The translations under genes and the position numbers were made by a program. Of a DNA stretch of 64,000 nt, positions 49,401-61,185 are shown one piece after another (the stretch's first letter is position 1; the number at the start of each line of letters is the position of its first letter). The stretch is taken from NCBI GenBank assembly GCA_964020085.1, contig OZ026602.1, forward strand, positions 24,005,530 through 24,069,529, read 5' to 3'. The DNA comes from Micromussa lordhowensis. Its lineage: Eukaryota > Cnidaria > Anthozoa > Scleractinia > Lobophylliidae. The notes below the pieces were generated by a model. It had not been told where the DNA came from. It did no database searches and saw only the letters and a program-made list of their open reading frames with translations.

Positions 49401-52400
49401 TTCAAATTTTATCTAGCAAATCACAAAGGACAAAGACAAGCCAGTGAATCAGAACCGAAAGCAAGTCTATGTGGCCGACCCAAAGTGCGGGAAAACTTGT
49501 ACAAGCGAGTCACGGTTGTTTGGTTTTAGTTCAATTCTGAGGCGCCAGTTTTTTTAGCCAATCCCTTCGCGCGCTAATGCAAATCCAAAGCAACTGTGAA
49601 TGACTTTCGACTCAAAGGAAAACCGCTCCATTCCAGTTGACTCTTTCTGCTGTTTTTGTTGCGAGAGAGCACACCTCCATGGCTCAGTTCGAAGTTAAAT
49701 ACAAAATATATGAAACACTTCGTTTCACTTGTTTTCGTATTTGCAGCGTCCACAATTGACACAGCAGTGCTAAATTTAAGGAGCCTTGAATAACATCATT
49801 TATTTTCATTTACGTATCACAGGTTGCTGGCGGATTTGTCCTTCCGGTAGAGAATGCCAGACTCAGTCAGACGGCATTGAAGTGTGTGTCTGTGCGTCTC
49901 AATGTAAAAAGAGACACAAACCAGTATGCGGGACAGACGGACACTTGTATATCAACCACTGCGAGTTGCACAGGGTCGCTTGCATTACTGGCAAGAAAAT
50001 CAGAGTCGACTGGGGTTTGAAGTGTCTAAAGAAACAAGCTAAATCAAAAGGTACGTCAGAAAGCTGACTTTGGCCATTCTTAGCGTTAATTTAAAACAGT
50101 CCGCGCCATAGACAATTTGTCTATACGATTTATTGCAATATGAATAATGGTCTAGATAAAAAAAGTCTCCAATTCAGAGTTTAAACAGCGTGCAATCTAG
50201 GTACGAGATTAGACAAAAAACAACTTGATTTAGCCGGGAGAGATTGGGACTAGTGTTTTTGTTTTCTTTGTCTATGGCCCACACTGTAAAAATATGTACT
50301 GAGCCATGCTGCTTCTTTGCGGAGGGAATTCACTGAGCGTTTTCAAGTGTTTGTCCTCGCAAATACTCATATTCTTGTATATGTGTTGGATTTAGATTGT
50401 CCAGAAGAGAAATTATTCAAACTGAAGCAGTTGATATTAGCAACCTTTCAAAAGGAACTACGCAAGGAAGCGACGTCAAAAATCCTGATTGACGAGTTGT
50501 TCTTCCGGTATAACAGGGACGGCGATCACAGCATCAGCAGTTTTGAGCTCAAAAGCCTGGTCACTGATTACGTCATGTACGACAACATCAAAGAACTCGT
50601 AGACAAATGCCATCCGACACAGTGGTTAAACGCTGCTGATAAAGACTTCGATGGATTTCTTTCCAAAGACGAATTTTCACAGAGTCTTGGTAAGATAAAC
50701 TGTACTAAAAACAGGCTGTAAATCATGTACTTAAAATTCTCGTAATTCAGCATTGAAAGATTAGGTGTATCTAATTATATTATTTTAGTGAAATTTGATT
50801 TATGCCGGTTGCAGCGAGCAAACCAGAAGTTAGCATCCTTGAAAATGACGAGCAGCCGATGTCTGGTTCCAATCTCACTCTCCGATGTCGAGTACGTGGT
50901 TACCCTGTTCCTACGATCAAGTGGTTGAAAGATGAAAAACCGCTGAACGCAAACGATCGCATTTCGACGAACTCGGACGGGGAACTTTTTATAAAGGGGC
51001 TCGGAGTGGTTGACAATGGGATGTACACATGCGAGGCCTCAAATGACTTGGGAGTGGACAAGAACCAAGTGGGGGTAAATGTCCAAGAACCAGTCACTGA
51101 AGCTCCAGGTAAAGCAATTGGAATGTCGTTTTTAAGTTTCTTCCTACTCAATTTAACCCAGCACCCACGTGCAAACGTAGATTGCTAACCAACAAACATG
51201 ATTCCAGGATCTCTCTTCTTTGCCTCCCTTAAACCTGGTATCGAAGTTGGCGAACCAATTTCTGACTAATGATGGTCACTAAGGCCAAAGGTTAAAGGTA
51301 AAACCTACTTCATATCAATACTCAGCCGATTAGGAAAATTTCTTCATATGTGAAAACGGTATCAGCCTTTGGATGCTTTCCATAACATAACTAATTACAT
51401 CATAATTAATTTGTAACTTGACGTAAAGGTGTGTTCGACTCCCAGCAATGTGATCCGGCGCCTTTTTGTGGGTTGAGTTCATTGTTAGTTCCCATTCTTG
51501 CTCCGAGGGTTTCCTTTTCTCTGGGATCTCTGTGTCTTCATCCCTCCAAAAAATCAACACTTCGAAACTCCAATTCGATCTGGAAACAGTGGACGAATAG
51601 CCAGTCCTTGAATGTGCCAAAGCATGAGAAGATCATCCTGCGACGTCCGTTTGGCCAGGGCTTAATAGACAAGTAGAATTATCGCTCTTGTTTAATGAAG
51701 GTGAAGCCAAGAATTTTCAATATTCTTCCCCAAATATATTCTACCCTTTAAAGTCTTTTTTTACCTGTATTGAAACGGTTGAATCGACTCCATTTTGTGT
51801 TTTATTGAGCTACTGCCTTATTCAACTCCAAAGAAATAGCAAATTTGACATTGTCAGCCTCACAGTTGATATTCTAGTCAGTTCCTTTTCTTTTCTCTTT
51901 TTTTACAGCCGTACCAGGGGCTAACTTGTTTTACGCCTTTGCAAACGACGGTGTTTACGTCATCGATCCTGAAACGCCATCCACTGTCAATCACATCAGA
52001 GCTGATGACGTCATAAACGGTACAAAGTCTCCCATTTGCACCAGTGGTCGACAGCAGGCGTGCAACTGGGGCGGAGCGGTAAGCGTCGGCGTCAAATTCA
52101 TCTACGCGGCGGATTTTCTTGGGCGAAGAGTCCTAGTGCTGGATATTGCGACGCAGAAATTTGTTCAAGAAATAACTACAGACGACTATCCCTACCAGCT
52201 GAAATATGTCAGGTGAGGAATAACGTAATATGAAAGGGATCCTGACCGGTGTTGATAAGTGTGGTATTAGCCCCGAAGAGGAGGTACTCCGCGATGCTTT
52301 TGGTGGGCGTGTGCGGCCCGAACTATGAAACTCGTAAGATAATTTGGTTTTATCAACTGAGTTGATAATGTGAATTGGCCAAAGACTTTCGAATCTCTTT

Positions 52401-52461
52401 GCCGGGTGGCCAATTCACATTATCAACTCAGTTGATAAAACCAAATTATCTTGTAAGACTC

Positions 52462-52506
<45 letters not shown>

Positions 52507-54423
52507 ATGAAACTTGTACTCAATTTCAGAAGAAAATCTGTGATTTCCCACACCCCATTTCACCAGACCTGAGAAAAATACGCCGTTTCAGATCTCTAAA
52601 ATTAATTCACGGTTCTAACATATGACCGCAGCTGACCAGAAATAATTTCTGTTTTCATAAATATTTGAGAAGGGCTACGTACAAGTTTGCCAATGTTGAT
52701 GTGGAAAAAATAGTTCCTTGTAAACCAAATACCCAACGCTAAGGCAGAGTGAATAACATAGACTATTTCAGATCGCTATAGTCAAAATCTATACCCATTT
52801 TCAGATCAAAACAGCCCCAAAAACATACATCTTTAGGGTACCCCCGGCGGTTTAAGTGCCAGTTGGCGATCATGCAATCTCTTAATTCTTATGACATACC
52901 TGATTGTTTTTTATTGATATATAAGCGTCGAGAGTCTTTGCCCTAAAGTGGACCATTGGCAGTTTAGGCATCTTACTTACTGCGGTTTTCAATATAACAT
53001 GAGGACTCTAAAATTCAATCAAATGTTCGGCGGCTCCTCCCAGCTTCCGACGATGTTGCCTGAACCGTGCACAACGATTTTATTTGATTACCGCGCGCAG
53101 TAGTCGGAAGCTGGGAGGAGCCGCCGAACATTTTATTGACGGTAGCGAAAGACGCATTTGTTGGTTGAGCTTTGAATTTTATAGTCCGCATGTTATTGAA
53201 AACCGCAGTAACTTGAAGTTAAAAGTTCAGTTACGATCATCCGTGATTTGGGGTTCGGTAACTTAATGTTGTGATGCATGCCACTGACTTTGTTCAGCGC
53301 TTGTGCCGGCGAAAGTTCCTCGCGAAAATAAATGCCAAACAGCTCTGGTTGACCACCTTATGAAACAAGGTGACCGTTTAACAGGGGCGAATTACAATAA
53401 AATTAGCCAATTGGAAAGTGCAAACGGAGATCGCATCTGACATCAACCGACATTAATAAATTGATTGATTATTGATTGATTGATTGATTGATTGATTACA
53501 GGTCCCTAGATGCCGTGTGGATTCTCTGTTGGGAGAATAGTACTCTGGATGTCCTCACTGAGGATGAGGACGATAACGGAACACTGTCAGTGATAAAAGA
53601 CGCTAGTAAAGTGACTGTCCACACGTCAATCAAGGCACAAATAATTGACAGCTACCCACGGCCTGTGCATGGCTTCTTTGTGGCGGAGAATTGCGAGTTG
53701 ACAGACCAGAAAACCAAGTATGGCTACGTCACTCATATTATGGAACCTGGCCTTCACGAGGTAGACTTGGTTACCAAACAGTACTCGAAGTTTTACAATC
53801 TCAGTGATTACCAGTGCTACGGAACATTTGACTTGGCTTTGTCCCAGCTGTACAGATATGCGTTCGTTCAATGCTACACTAACGAAGAACGAGATACCAG
53901 AGCACAAATAGTGATGGATTTAGAAAAAAGGCAAATGATGGCAGTGGATTCAAGGCAATTTGGCACACCATTTGCCTCCCCTGACGGACGTTTCATCATC
54001 ACATTGAATTATTACGCTATTTTAACTCGGTACATCGATCCAGCGGGCCAGATTTACTTGTTCCAAGAAATGAAATCTAACTTGCTGCTCAGCGACCTCG
54101 CCTTCTACCCACGTGATGCAGGCTATGACGTACACGTGACGTCAAAGGACCAATCGTCAATAATATTGCTCCACGTTGATCAAAGAGGCATACATATCGT
54201 CAAGTTTATTTCCACAGTCGGTAAGCCCTCGTCGGTGAGGGACTGGGTCCACACTCAGCGACCTATCGTGACTGGCTGCGGGCCTAACGCTCGTTACCTA
54301 GCAACGCCCGCAACACGCGAGGACGCGGTTGTTGTTATAGATGGTGAGAAGCAGGAGATGCGAGGAATGGTGCAAGGAATTAAGGGGGCTCGCACAATTG
54401 TGTGGGTCGGCGGTAGTGAATAG
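46443..54423 (+). CDS. follistatin-like 4/5 protein
   Basis: Seven exons join to 718 aa: 46443-46508, 48389-48437, 49823-50050, 50396-50689, 50815-51108, 51909-52212 and 53502-54423. It is a secreted glycoprotein of the FSTL4/FSTL5 family. A signal peptide (1-22, start at the MMKL double Met) is followed by a Kazal/follistatin-like domain (39-114, PVCGTDGHLYINHCEL) and two EF-hands (115-212). EF-hand 1 is NRDGDHSISSFE and EF-hand 2 is DKDFDGFLSKDE. Then come one Ig domain (213-310, LRCRVRGYPVPTIKWLKD ... GMYTCEASN) and the long C-terminal domain that defines the family (311-718, beginning NLFYAFANDGVYVIDP, ending GIKGARTIVWVGG). Vertebrate members have two Ig domains and are about 840 aa, so one Ig exon is absent here. 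The tiny exon 2 is supported only by frame and splice sites. An in-frame upstream ATG at 46305 would spoil the signal peptide. FSTL4 and FSTL5 cannot be told apart here. Confidence 0.9.
51430..51605 (+). repeat. SINE-tail fragment in FSTL intron 5
   Basis: GTGTTCGACTCCCAGCAATG (a B-box remnant), CTTGCTCCGAGGGTTTCCTT and CAATTCGATCTGGAAACAGT follow the order seen in tRNA-headed SINEs of anthozoans. The head is largely missing. Confidence 0.45.
52325..52500. repeat. foldback in FSTL intron 6 (same family as 22.2 kb)
   Basis: AAGATAATTTGGTTTTATCA then ACTGAGTTGATAATGTGAAT on the left is followed by its inverse, ATTCACATTATCAACTCAGT then TGATAAAACCAAATTATCTT, about 35 bases later. After that comes the flank CCACCGACGCAGCACCACAG that also flanks the single arm at 22217-22335. 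Confidence 0.75.
52976..53212. repeat. two-tier foldback in FSTL intron 6
   Basis: The outer arms are TACTGCGGTTTTCAATA...TAACATG...TAAAATTCAA and TTGAATTTTATA...CATGTTA...TTGAAAACCGCAGTAA. The inner arms are perfect over 29 bases (53023-53051 and 53103-53131, core CGGCGGCTCCTCCCAGCTTC). A short unpaired stretch separates the tiers on one side. Confidence 0.8.
53467..53497. repeat. (ATTG)n microsatellite at a splice acceptor
   Basis: About seven ATTG/TGAT tetramers run up to the ACAG acceptor of the last FSTL exon (exon starts 53502). The usual pyrimidine tract is replaced by this repeat. Confidence 0.85.
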
Positions 54424-54424
54424 A

Positions 54425-54430
54425 AATAAA
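54425..54430 (+). terminator. poly(A) signal candidate AATAAA
   Basis: AATAAA begins one base after the stop codon of the FSTL gene. A second AATAAA at 55437-55442 would give a 1 kb 3' UTR. I cannot tell which one is used. Confidence 0.4.
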
Positions 54431-55961
54431 ACGCATTTCCTAACCAATGACGGAAAGCAAAAATGTACTTGTCGCGAGACAAGTTAGCAAAAGGACAGCA
54501 AAACGTCTTTAGAAACAAACGCATTGTTAGAATGAATGCTGTGGTTATTCAAATGATCTTTTATAATACAGTTCTACGTAAGTAATAACATTTGTTATAT
54601 TAAGGTAGAGTGATTTCATGTTTCCTATTCAAAACGTCCAAGTAAGTATGCTTCAATTTAATGAGTTTGATTTGCCATATAATCTAAATCCAACGAAAAC
54701 TTTCAAATTTGTCGCATTGGGCTTATTCTCAATGTATCCCCCCTCGACCTATTAGCCTCATTCGCAAAGTGAGTCTTAGTGCTCATCCTTTCATATGAAA
54801 ATGAGATTTCAGTCACATGCAAATTAAACTCATTTTCATATGAATGGTTGTGCACCAGGCCTCGCTTTGAAAGAGAGGCTTTAGGTAACTCGGAAATGGT
54901 CTATTTTACATAGTACCCAGTTCGTCCGCGGATGGTGTTTCCACGCGCGTTACGTGGATATTTTCGTGGAGGAATAGAATGCGTGCTGTCCAAGTGAGAA
55001 AATTCGCTTTACAGGATTGGAGATATCTGGAACTCCTGAGATTTCCGAAAACAGGTTGGAGTAAACTAAAAACAACTTGAGAGGGAGTTAACTTGACAAT
55101 ATGTCCTATGTGAGGAATTAACTCTGCTAACCCTTCGATTAATCTTTTTTTGAGTTATCATGATCGCTGTTTTTAACGGTGTCTTTGTGAGTATATTTTT
55201 CAGGGGATCCTCTTTGAGATTAAATCAAGATTCTGTCTGTTGCGTAGTTTGTGCTTTAGCACGTGTATGGTGGAGCGAGAGGGCTGTCAGTACCTGCGCT
55301 ATATAGTCTAGTGACAGATAACACTTTCATGAGAACATTGGAAAAACTGTTTATTTCTGTTAGAGTAATAGTTATACTTGTAATTGATATTGTATGATTC
55401 TATCTACTTTTATTTCTCGTTACATTTCATTGTGTTAATAAAGTCGATCTTAGTTATACGACTTATGGGGTTGCGCGTCATTCTCTGCCTTGGTAAACGT
55501 TCGTTATGAAGCACCGAGTCAAACGTGTGATCCTGATAAGAAGAAGAGACAAGACAAGACGTTTAGTTAAGGTTGTTTAGTTAATGAGGAGAGAGGGGGA
55601 GATTTTCGTCAACTTACTTTTCTTGCTTTACTTCCCGTGACGATTCATTCGTAATCTACTCTGGGGACCTAATTAAGAAAATATACTAAGTAAATTGGCG
55701 CGCTGATTAATGGCCCAGAAGTTACAATCCATGGCTGCTGACAGGCAATGACCGAGTTTGTACCAAAATGATGAACTTTTCGTCTGAGACAAATTAATCA
55801 TTTGAGAATAATAATCTGTCTCATTGCTGAGGACTGATAATTTGTCGAGACATGAGAACTATGAGACAAAATTTGCATCCGACTGATTTACCGATTTGCC
55901 CGCACGAGTACGATCCGTGTTGAAGACGAACAAATCGTTTTCTAGGATAACTGGCGTCGGA
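54431..55961. other. convergent 3' region of FSTL and the peptide gene
   Basis: No gene body is seen. The 3' UTRs of the plus-strand FSTL gene and the minus-strand peptide gene face each other here. AATAAA on the plus strand lies at 55437-55442, and AATAAA on the minus strand lies at 55350-55355 and 55409-55414, so the transcripts could overlap. An imperfect inverted pair around TTTCATATGAAAATGAG / CTCATTTTCATATGAA lies at about 54799-54842. Confidence 0.5.
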
Positions 55962-58900
55962 TTATTTGTCTCCAGTCTGAACGGCATTATCTGCTAATTC
56001 GGCACGGACCATAAAATATTAATACTATAGAAGTAACTTACTGTCAGCCAAATCCATGCCCTTCGCACCATTTAAAACGTATTCTGAAACGATTCAATAA
56101 TATAGTACGTTAACGAGGAATGAAATTCTGAAACTCCAGCGTCACTGCACGTTTTTTATGCATAACGCACACCCTTATGGAACTCCACTGGTTTTTCTCA
56201 TATTCGGGCAATCATCGCTAGAAAATTGAATCAAATCCTAAAATTAACTGAGTCAGCAAGGAACTCGAGGGAGTCTCGGGTCCGTGAACCTGTAAACTGG
56301 ATTGTCAGGATTTTTCAGGTAAACTGAACTTCGATTGGTATTTATAAAACCACTGAGCTACTACGCGCGCTCTCATTGGTTGATAGGTGTGTTTAGATGA
56401 GAGTGTGTAAACACGGTCGTGACGTTTTGGATTCGCGTGTACCAAGTCATACTTCACCTGTTAATTGTTGAGCAAAATTTACTTTTTTTGCTTAATGATG
56501 CACCTTGCTGGCTTGCAAGTTAAGTAGTGCAAGCTAGTAAAGTACATGAAGTAAGAAAAAAATATTTACGTGGCACAGCCTACAAAACACTTGCTATATA
56601 AAGTTGATGAATCACAAGTTATTTACTTTATTCTAATTATAGTATTATAGTGTATTTCCAAGCCTCGTTTCCACATTATCGTTTCATACCCGTGTCTCCT
56701 TCAAAGTCTTGCTTCTCAGTGTCGTCAAAAAGCCTAGAGAAACCCAGGGATAGACCAAAATTTCAGTGTCGGGGTATACTCGATTTGAGTCTAAACTAAG
56801 GCGTAAACGAGGAAGCGTGTTGCCTAGGGCGTTAGTTTGTCTCATGTCCGATATCCTGAATGTATTTTAAGGCAACAGAAAAGCAATGGGCGTTTTACAA
56901 CAAATGGTCACACAGTCCAAAAAAGATTGCAGAAGCCTCAATGTGACTTCAACCAGCCAAGCTTGATTTTCTTGTTTTTTTGGAATGTCCCAGCGCGTAG
57001 CTTGCCATGACGGATTTTGTACCATGTGGCCGTTTGTTGCAAAAGAACCATTGGCTATGAAGTAACTCACAGAACTCCATTGACCCAGTATAAACTGGTT
57101 TTTGATTTTGGTCTGTCCTTACTCGGTATTTTGAGCCGGAACACTTGAAATAACAATATATATGGAGAGATTTGTTGCCTAGCATGTCAAACAACTAAAG
57201 GTTAGAGACTGGTAGTGAACACAGGCATTCACATCTAGGAAAGCTTTGCATCGTAAGTGTCTAATTATGACATGTAAGGAGAATGTGCTGTGGCCACATT
57301 CCCCACCGTCCTATAAAAGGTGTGGCTCATGACTTACCTTCGCTTGCCGTGCCGGTTTATCCGTATCTTCGGTGGCTGATCTGTAAGTCAGAAATCTTTT
57401 ATTATTGATAAAGTTTGCTAAGTCACATAACGTTTTATGGTAACACTAGCATTGCAGTAAAAGACAATTCTTTACTATACTATAGAGCGGCAGGGAAAGC
57501 ATTTTAGATATAAGAGAAACAGCCTGGAGTCAATGCGGAAAGTGACATACCATCCGCCACTGTGCTGTCTTCTGTGTAATACGCATTGTTCTCTGAAAAG
57601 AAATTCATGACGAATGAAACTGTCAGTACCTGTGTGACGGTAGAGGTAAGGTCTGCATCCAAGTGGCTCATTAGGCCGGAGCTTATACCGGTATCTTTAC
57701 TATTAAGCGACTAGGGATATTTTTACTCCCCCCCCTCCGCCTCCTGGATGGGAAGGTAATCCATCGCAGGGTTGCCCATCAGCATCATTCGCCGGTACCC
57801 ATTTATACACCTGGCTAGAGAGAGGCATTGTGAGAGTAAAGTGCCTTACCCGAGAACACAACGCAATATCCTCGACCGGGGCTCAAACCCGGACCGCTCG
57901 ATCCGGGGACGAGCGCACTAACCAGGAGATCTCCGCACCTCTCACTTGCTATTTAGTAGCTCACAAACATTTGTTACATAAGCTGATGTAGATTTAAACT
58001 TCAAGTTGATTACCCTGACTTGCGATTAGTTATTGTAATTGGACCGAGTAGAGTGCAATTCATGGAGTAATCGGGCCGGGTTAATTCTTAAATCAGACAA
58101 GTGCGCAGTGAGGAGCGATTTGAAATTACGAGCGCGATTACTCTCTCGTTATTACTGATTAATCGCATCATTACGTGATTAGAAGTCTTTAAAGACCTGT
58201 AATTTGACACTCTCGTGATCGTGCGCCAATCACGTGTCTAATAGGCGCGGGCAGAACCATCAGAATCAAACATTTCGCTCTATGTATCATCATATTGTTA
58301 ATTGTATTATGTCAAGTGTATTTGAGTGTAATTGTAAGAGGCGCCTCTAGCTTATCGTTTCATACCAGATAAGTCTACAGAATCTTGTTCCTCGATGTCA
58401 TCAAATAACCTGAAAAGACACTGTTATATAAAACATCTTATCTCATACCAATTTGGGTTTACAGAATTGTGTAATGTTCTATCGAGGGTATTGTTGTTAA
58501 TGCCATGGCAATAAAGCTATGGGGACTCTCTCTGGCCTGGGACAAACCTAACACCAGGCGAAGATAGTAGCGGACAGCTATATCAAGCTCGACTTCGTCG
58601 TTGGGTGGGAGGGTGGGTTGCCAAAAGACTTTTCGCTTTCGCGGCCTCGAGTAGAGTGATGGGGTGGAACAGGAGTAGATTCTTTTAAACTGTCATTTGC
58701 ATGGTTCCACGTCGCCCCAGGGTAGCCAAGAAAAGAGACTGGGAACGAGGTTGAACGAGGTTATACAAGTCTTTCAACACCTTCGGATTAGGAAAACGTC
58801 GTAAGCATTATTGGCTGCGCGCCAGAATCCAAGTTTGAAAAAATGGCGGGAATTTCGTCGATAGCGTAAACAAAAAGTTACGAACTTTATATGCTTTCAC

Positions 58901-61185
58901 AGTTTTCCCGGTAAGGAGCAACATTTTCACGTCTCTAATGGAAAGCTGGTGCATTCTTTTCGTGGAATTCAATTTTTTTCGCAGAAAATAAACCTTAAGA
59001 AGGTTTCCGCACCCTTTATTTCCTCGTGGTACACAAGCAATTTCGGTAACGGAAGACACATATTTTTATTCCAGAAACCCACTTTACATATTGAATTCAT
59101 AAAAGCAAACCTCTGAATATATAGGTACTGTTTTCTTAACAGTGAAATGCCGAAAAAAATTAATGCTTGGCCAAGTATAAATACATCAACCGAACGACAT
59201 CCTCTCGTACCTTATAGTATACAGTCCGCTGTTCTCTCTACCATTGAAAATCGCATTATTACCTGATCATGAGCCCGCAAGTAGGTCTATGGATGCGCAG
59301 AAAGCTACGCCGTACGTTTTTCCGCTCTGAATTCAACAGCTGGATTTGTTCTTGATACACGAGTTCAGCTCTTTAATCGTGCCTTATAGCTGGGGGAATC
59401 TTTGTTTACAATACTTGCCTCATTGGTATAAGCGATTCAGTTTCTGATGGAGCTACAAATAAATCAGTTCTGAACGTTGAAAGGTCATAGTACGATTAAC
59501 TCTGCCAATGAAGTTGAGCACCGTGCATGTATTGAATACCTTTTGTGCGACGCAGGTTTAGAAACTCAAACTTTTACAAAGAACGTATGAGCCATTAGCA
59601 TTTTTGCCACCCAGAAATTTTGCAGTTTTTGAAGGACAATGTCTCCTTGAATATTACACCCAAAGAGCTAAAAATGTCACCATGAGCTAAGTTTCACTAT
59701 CCCTTTTAAGCTGCTCGAAGTCAATTCATGTCTAACAGGATTTCTTCTGAACGCAAAACCATATGCTAATTAGCGAAGATGTCAACCGTGACGTCAGCAA
59801 GAATCACCCTATTAACTGAGTTTGTGATCTCTGCTATACATTTCGATACGGGCGAATAACGTTTTCTATATCGGAATTTTCAATCTCCTTCTCATAGACC
59901 AGCATCCTTTGGCTTGCAATAAGCATAAAACGTCTGGGCGAAATCGAAAGGAGGACCAGCTCGGACCAGCATTAATCACAGAGCTTATTTTTCTTTCTAC
60001 GCATGTTCAGTAACCGCCGTTACTGAACTTCAAGTTGAACACATGCGCCCAACATCAAACTGCAACCATGGTTTTCTAAGTTTTGATTTTTTTTAAAAAA
60101 AAATTGTCATTCGTCTAGAGTGGCATGCGTTCGGTCAACGCTGACCGAAATCGCACGGGCTCTTGAGACGAGATTTCGCATTTGCCATTTTCAAAACAGA
60201 TCTAAGAAGGAAATCATTTGCCGACTTACCCTCGCTTGCCGTGTCTGTTAATCCGTATCTTGGGTGGGTACGCTGGACCTGTAACAGCCAGACAACCTTA
60301 AGTTATTCAGACAAATCAAACAATCGCGCCATTTTGGTTATAATTTTACGTCGAGCCTCTCAGCTCCCTCCGCCAGGGGAGTAAGCGTATTCGATCTGTG
60401 GTCAATTTTACACCCAAATTTTCGCGAGAACAGCTTATTCAATTTCTCTTTATGGATCTACCTTATAAAGCCTTTTAACTAGTAGTACATTCTAGAATGA
60501 AGTGACATATTGCATGGATGTAGAACGCTAACACCTTCCCATTTTTGAATCACCACTTGATTGTATTTTCTTATCCCCCAAATCTATAAAATTTGCGGCC
60601 CATTCTAGTGCCTCTATTAAAAATGCAACCTCATTATAGTCCACCCAGTCGTGAAAATGCGACCATAGTCTATTCCTAGGGAGTACCCCCAAGGGAGGGA
60701 GGGAGTGGGGTTAGCTCTGCAACAGTTGAACATAATTAGACGCCCCTATATCAAGAAAGGATGAAGCGTGAAAGATTTATTTTTCGGCCTAATGGGGAAT
60801 TAACTTTCTTATCCCTCACCCTCTCCTGATAACACAGGGACTGTAATTAAAAAAAATCAATAATCAATAAAGAAGCGACTTACTGTCAGCCAGCATCATG
60901 TCCGCTGCAAAGAAAATAATGACAAAACTTTAAATTTCGTAATGTGTTTCAATTTTTTTCCAATTTTTCGTTCATTACTTCCCTTAGCTGTTTCTTTTTG
61001 TTGCCTCTTTAGATTTAAGTTTTCTACCGACGTTAACAATTATTGCGAGGTCTACTCAAACTAACTGTCAATAATCTCCTTATTGCTACGATACCTCTGT
61101 CTTCTTCGCTGAATGGATTTGCAGCTGTAGTCATAATAAGAACAGCGAACACGACCAAGCAGAAACACACCGTGTTGGAAACCAT
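55962..61185 (-). CDS. putative amidated neuropeptide precursor (PPKIRINRH-GKR x2)
   Basis: Nine minus-strand exons join in frame to 134 aa: 61185-61095, 60904-60884, 60278-60230, 58409-58366, 57592-57551, 57380-57338, 56733-56690, 56083-56042 and 55990-55962. A clear signal peptide (1-21/22) is followed by an acidic spacer-rich precursor. Two repeats stand out: YPPKIRINRHGKR (41-53) and QPPKIRINRHGKR (84-96). Each ends in Gly-Lys-Arg, the dibasic cleavage plus amidation signal, predicting ...RINRH-amide. Each has X-Pro-Pro at the N terminus after acidic or small residues (the second DQPP, so a pyroGlu start is possible). This is the style of cnidarian neuropeptides, whose N-terminal release often follows acidic residues. 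Spacers LFDDIEEQDSVDLS and LFDDTEKQDFEGDT follow the copies. There are no Cys outside the signal region. I do not recognise the peptide; RHamide-type peptides are known from Nematostella, but relation is not shown. The last exon (55990-55962, weak acceptor) is the least certain part. Confidence 0.75.
57700..57955 (-). repeat. tRNA-headed SINE copy (minus)
   Basis: On the minus strand it reads GTGCGGAGATCTCCTGGTTA, GTGCGCTCGTCCCCGG, GGTCCGGGTTTGAGCCCCGG (B-box), CGGGTAAGGCACTTTACTCT, AGGTGTATAAATGGGTACCG and CTTCCCATCCAGGAGGCGGA. It is better preserved than the plus-strand copy at 37090-37325 and lies between the exons at 58409-58366 and 57592-57551 of the peptide gene. Confidence 0.7.

Noticed and set aside
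53467..53497. CRISPR-like direct repeats
   Set aside because: This and other short-period repeats are simple microsatellites without spacers, and the DNA is clearly eukaryotic.
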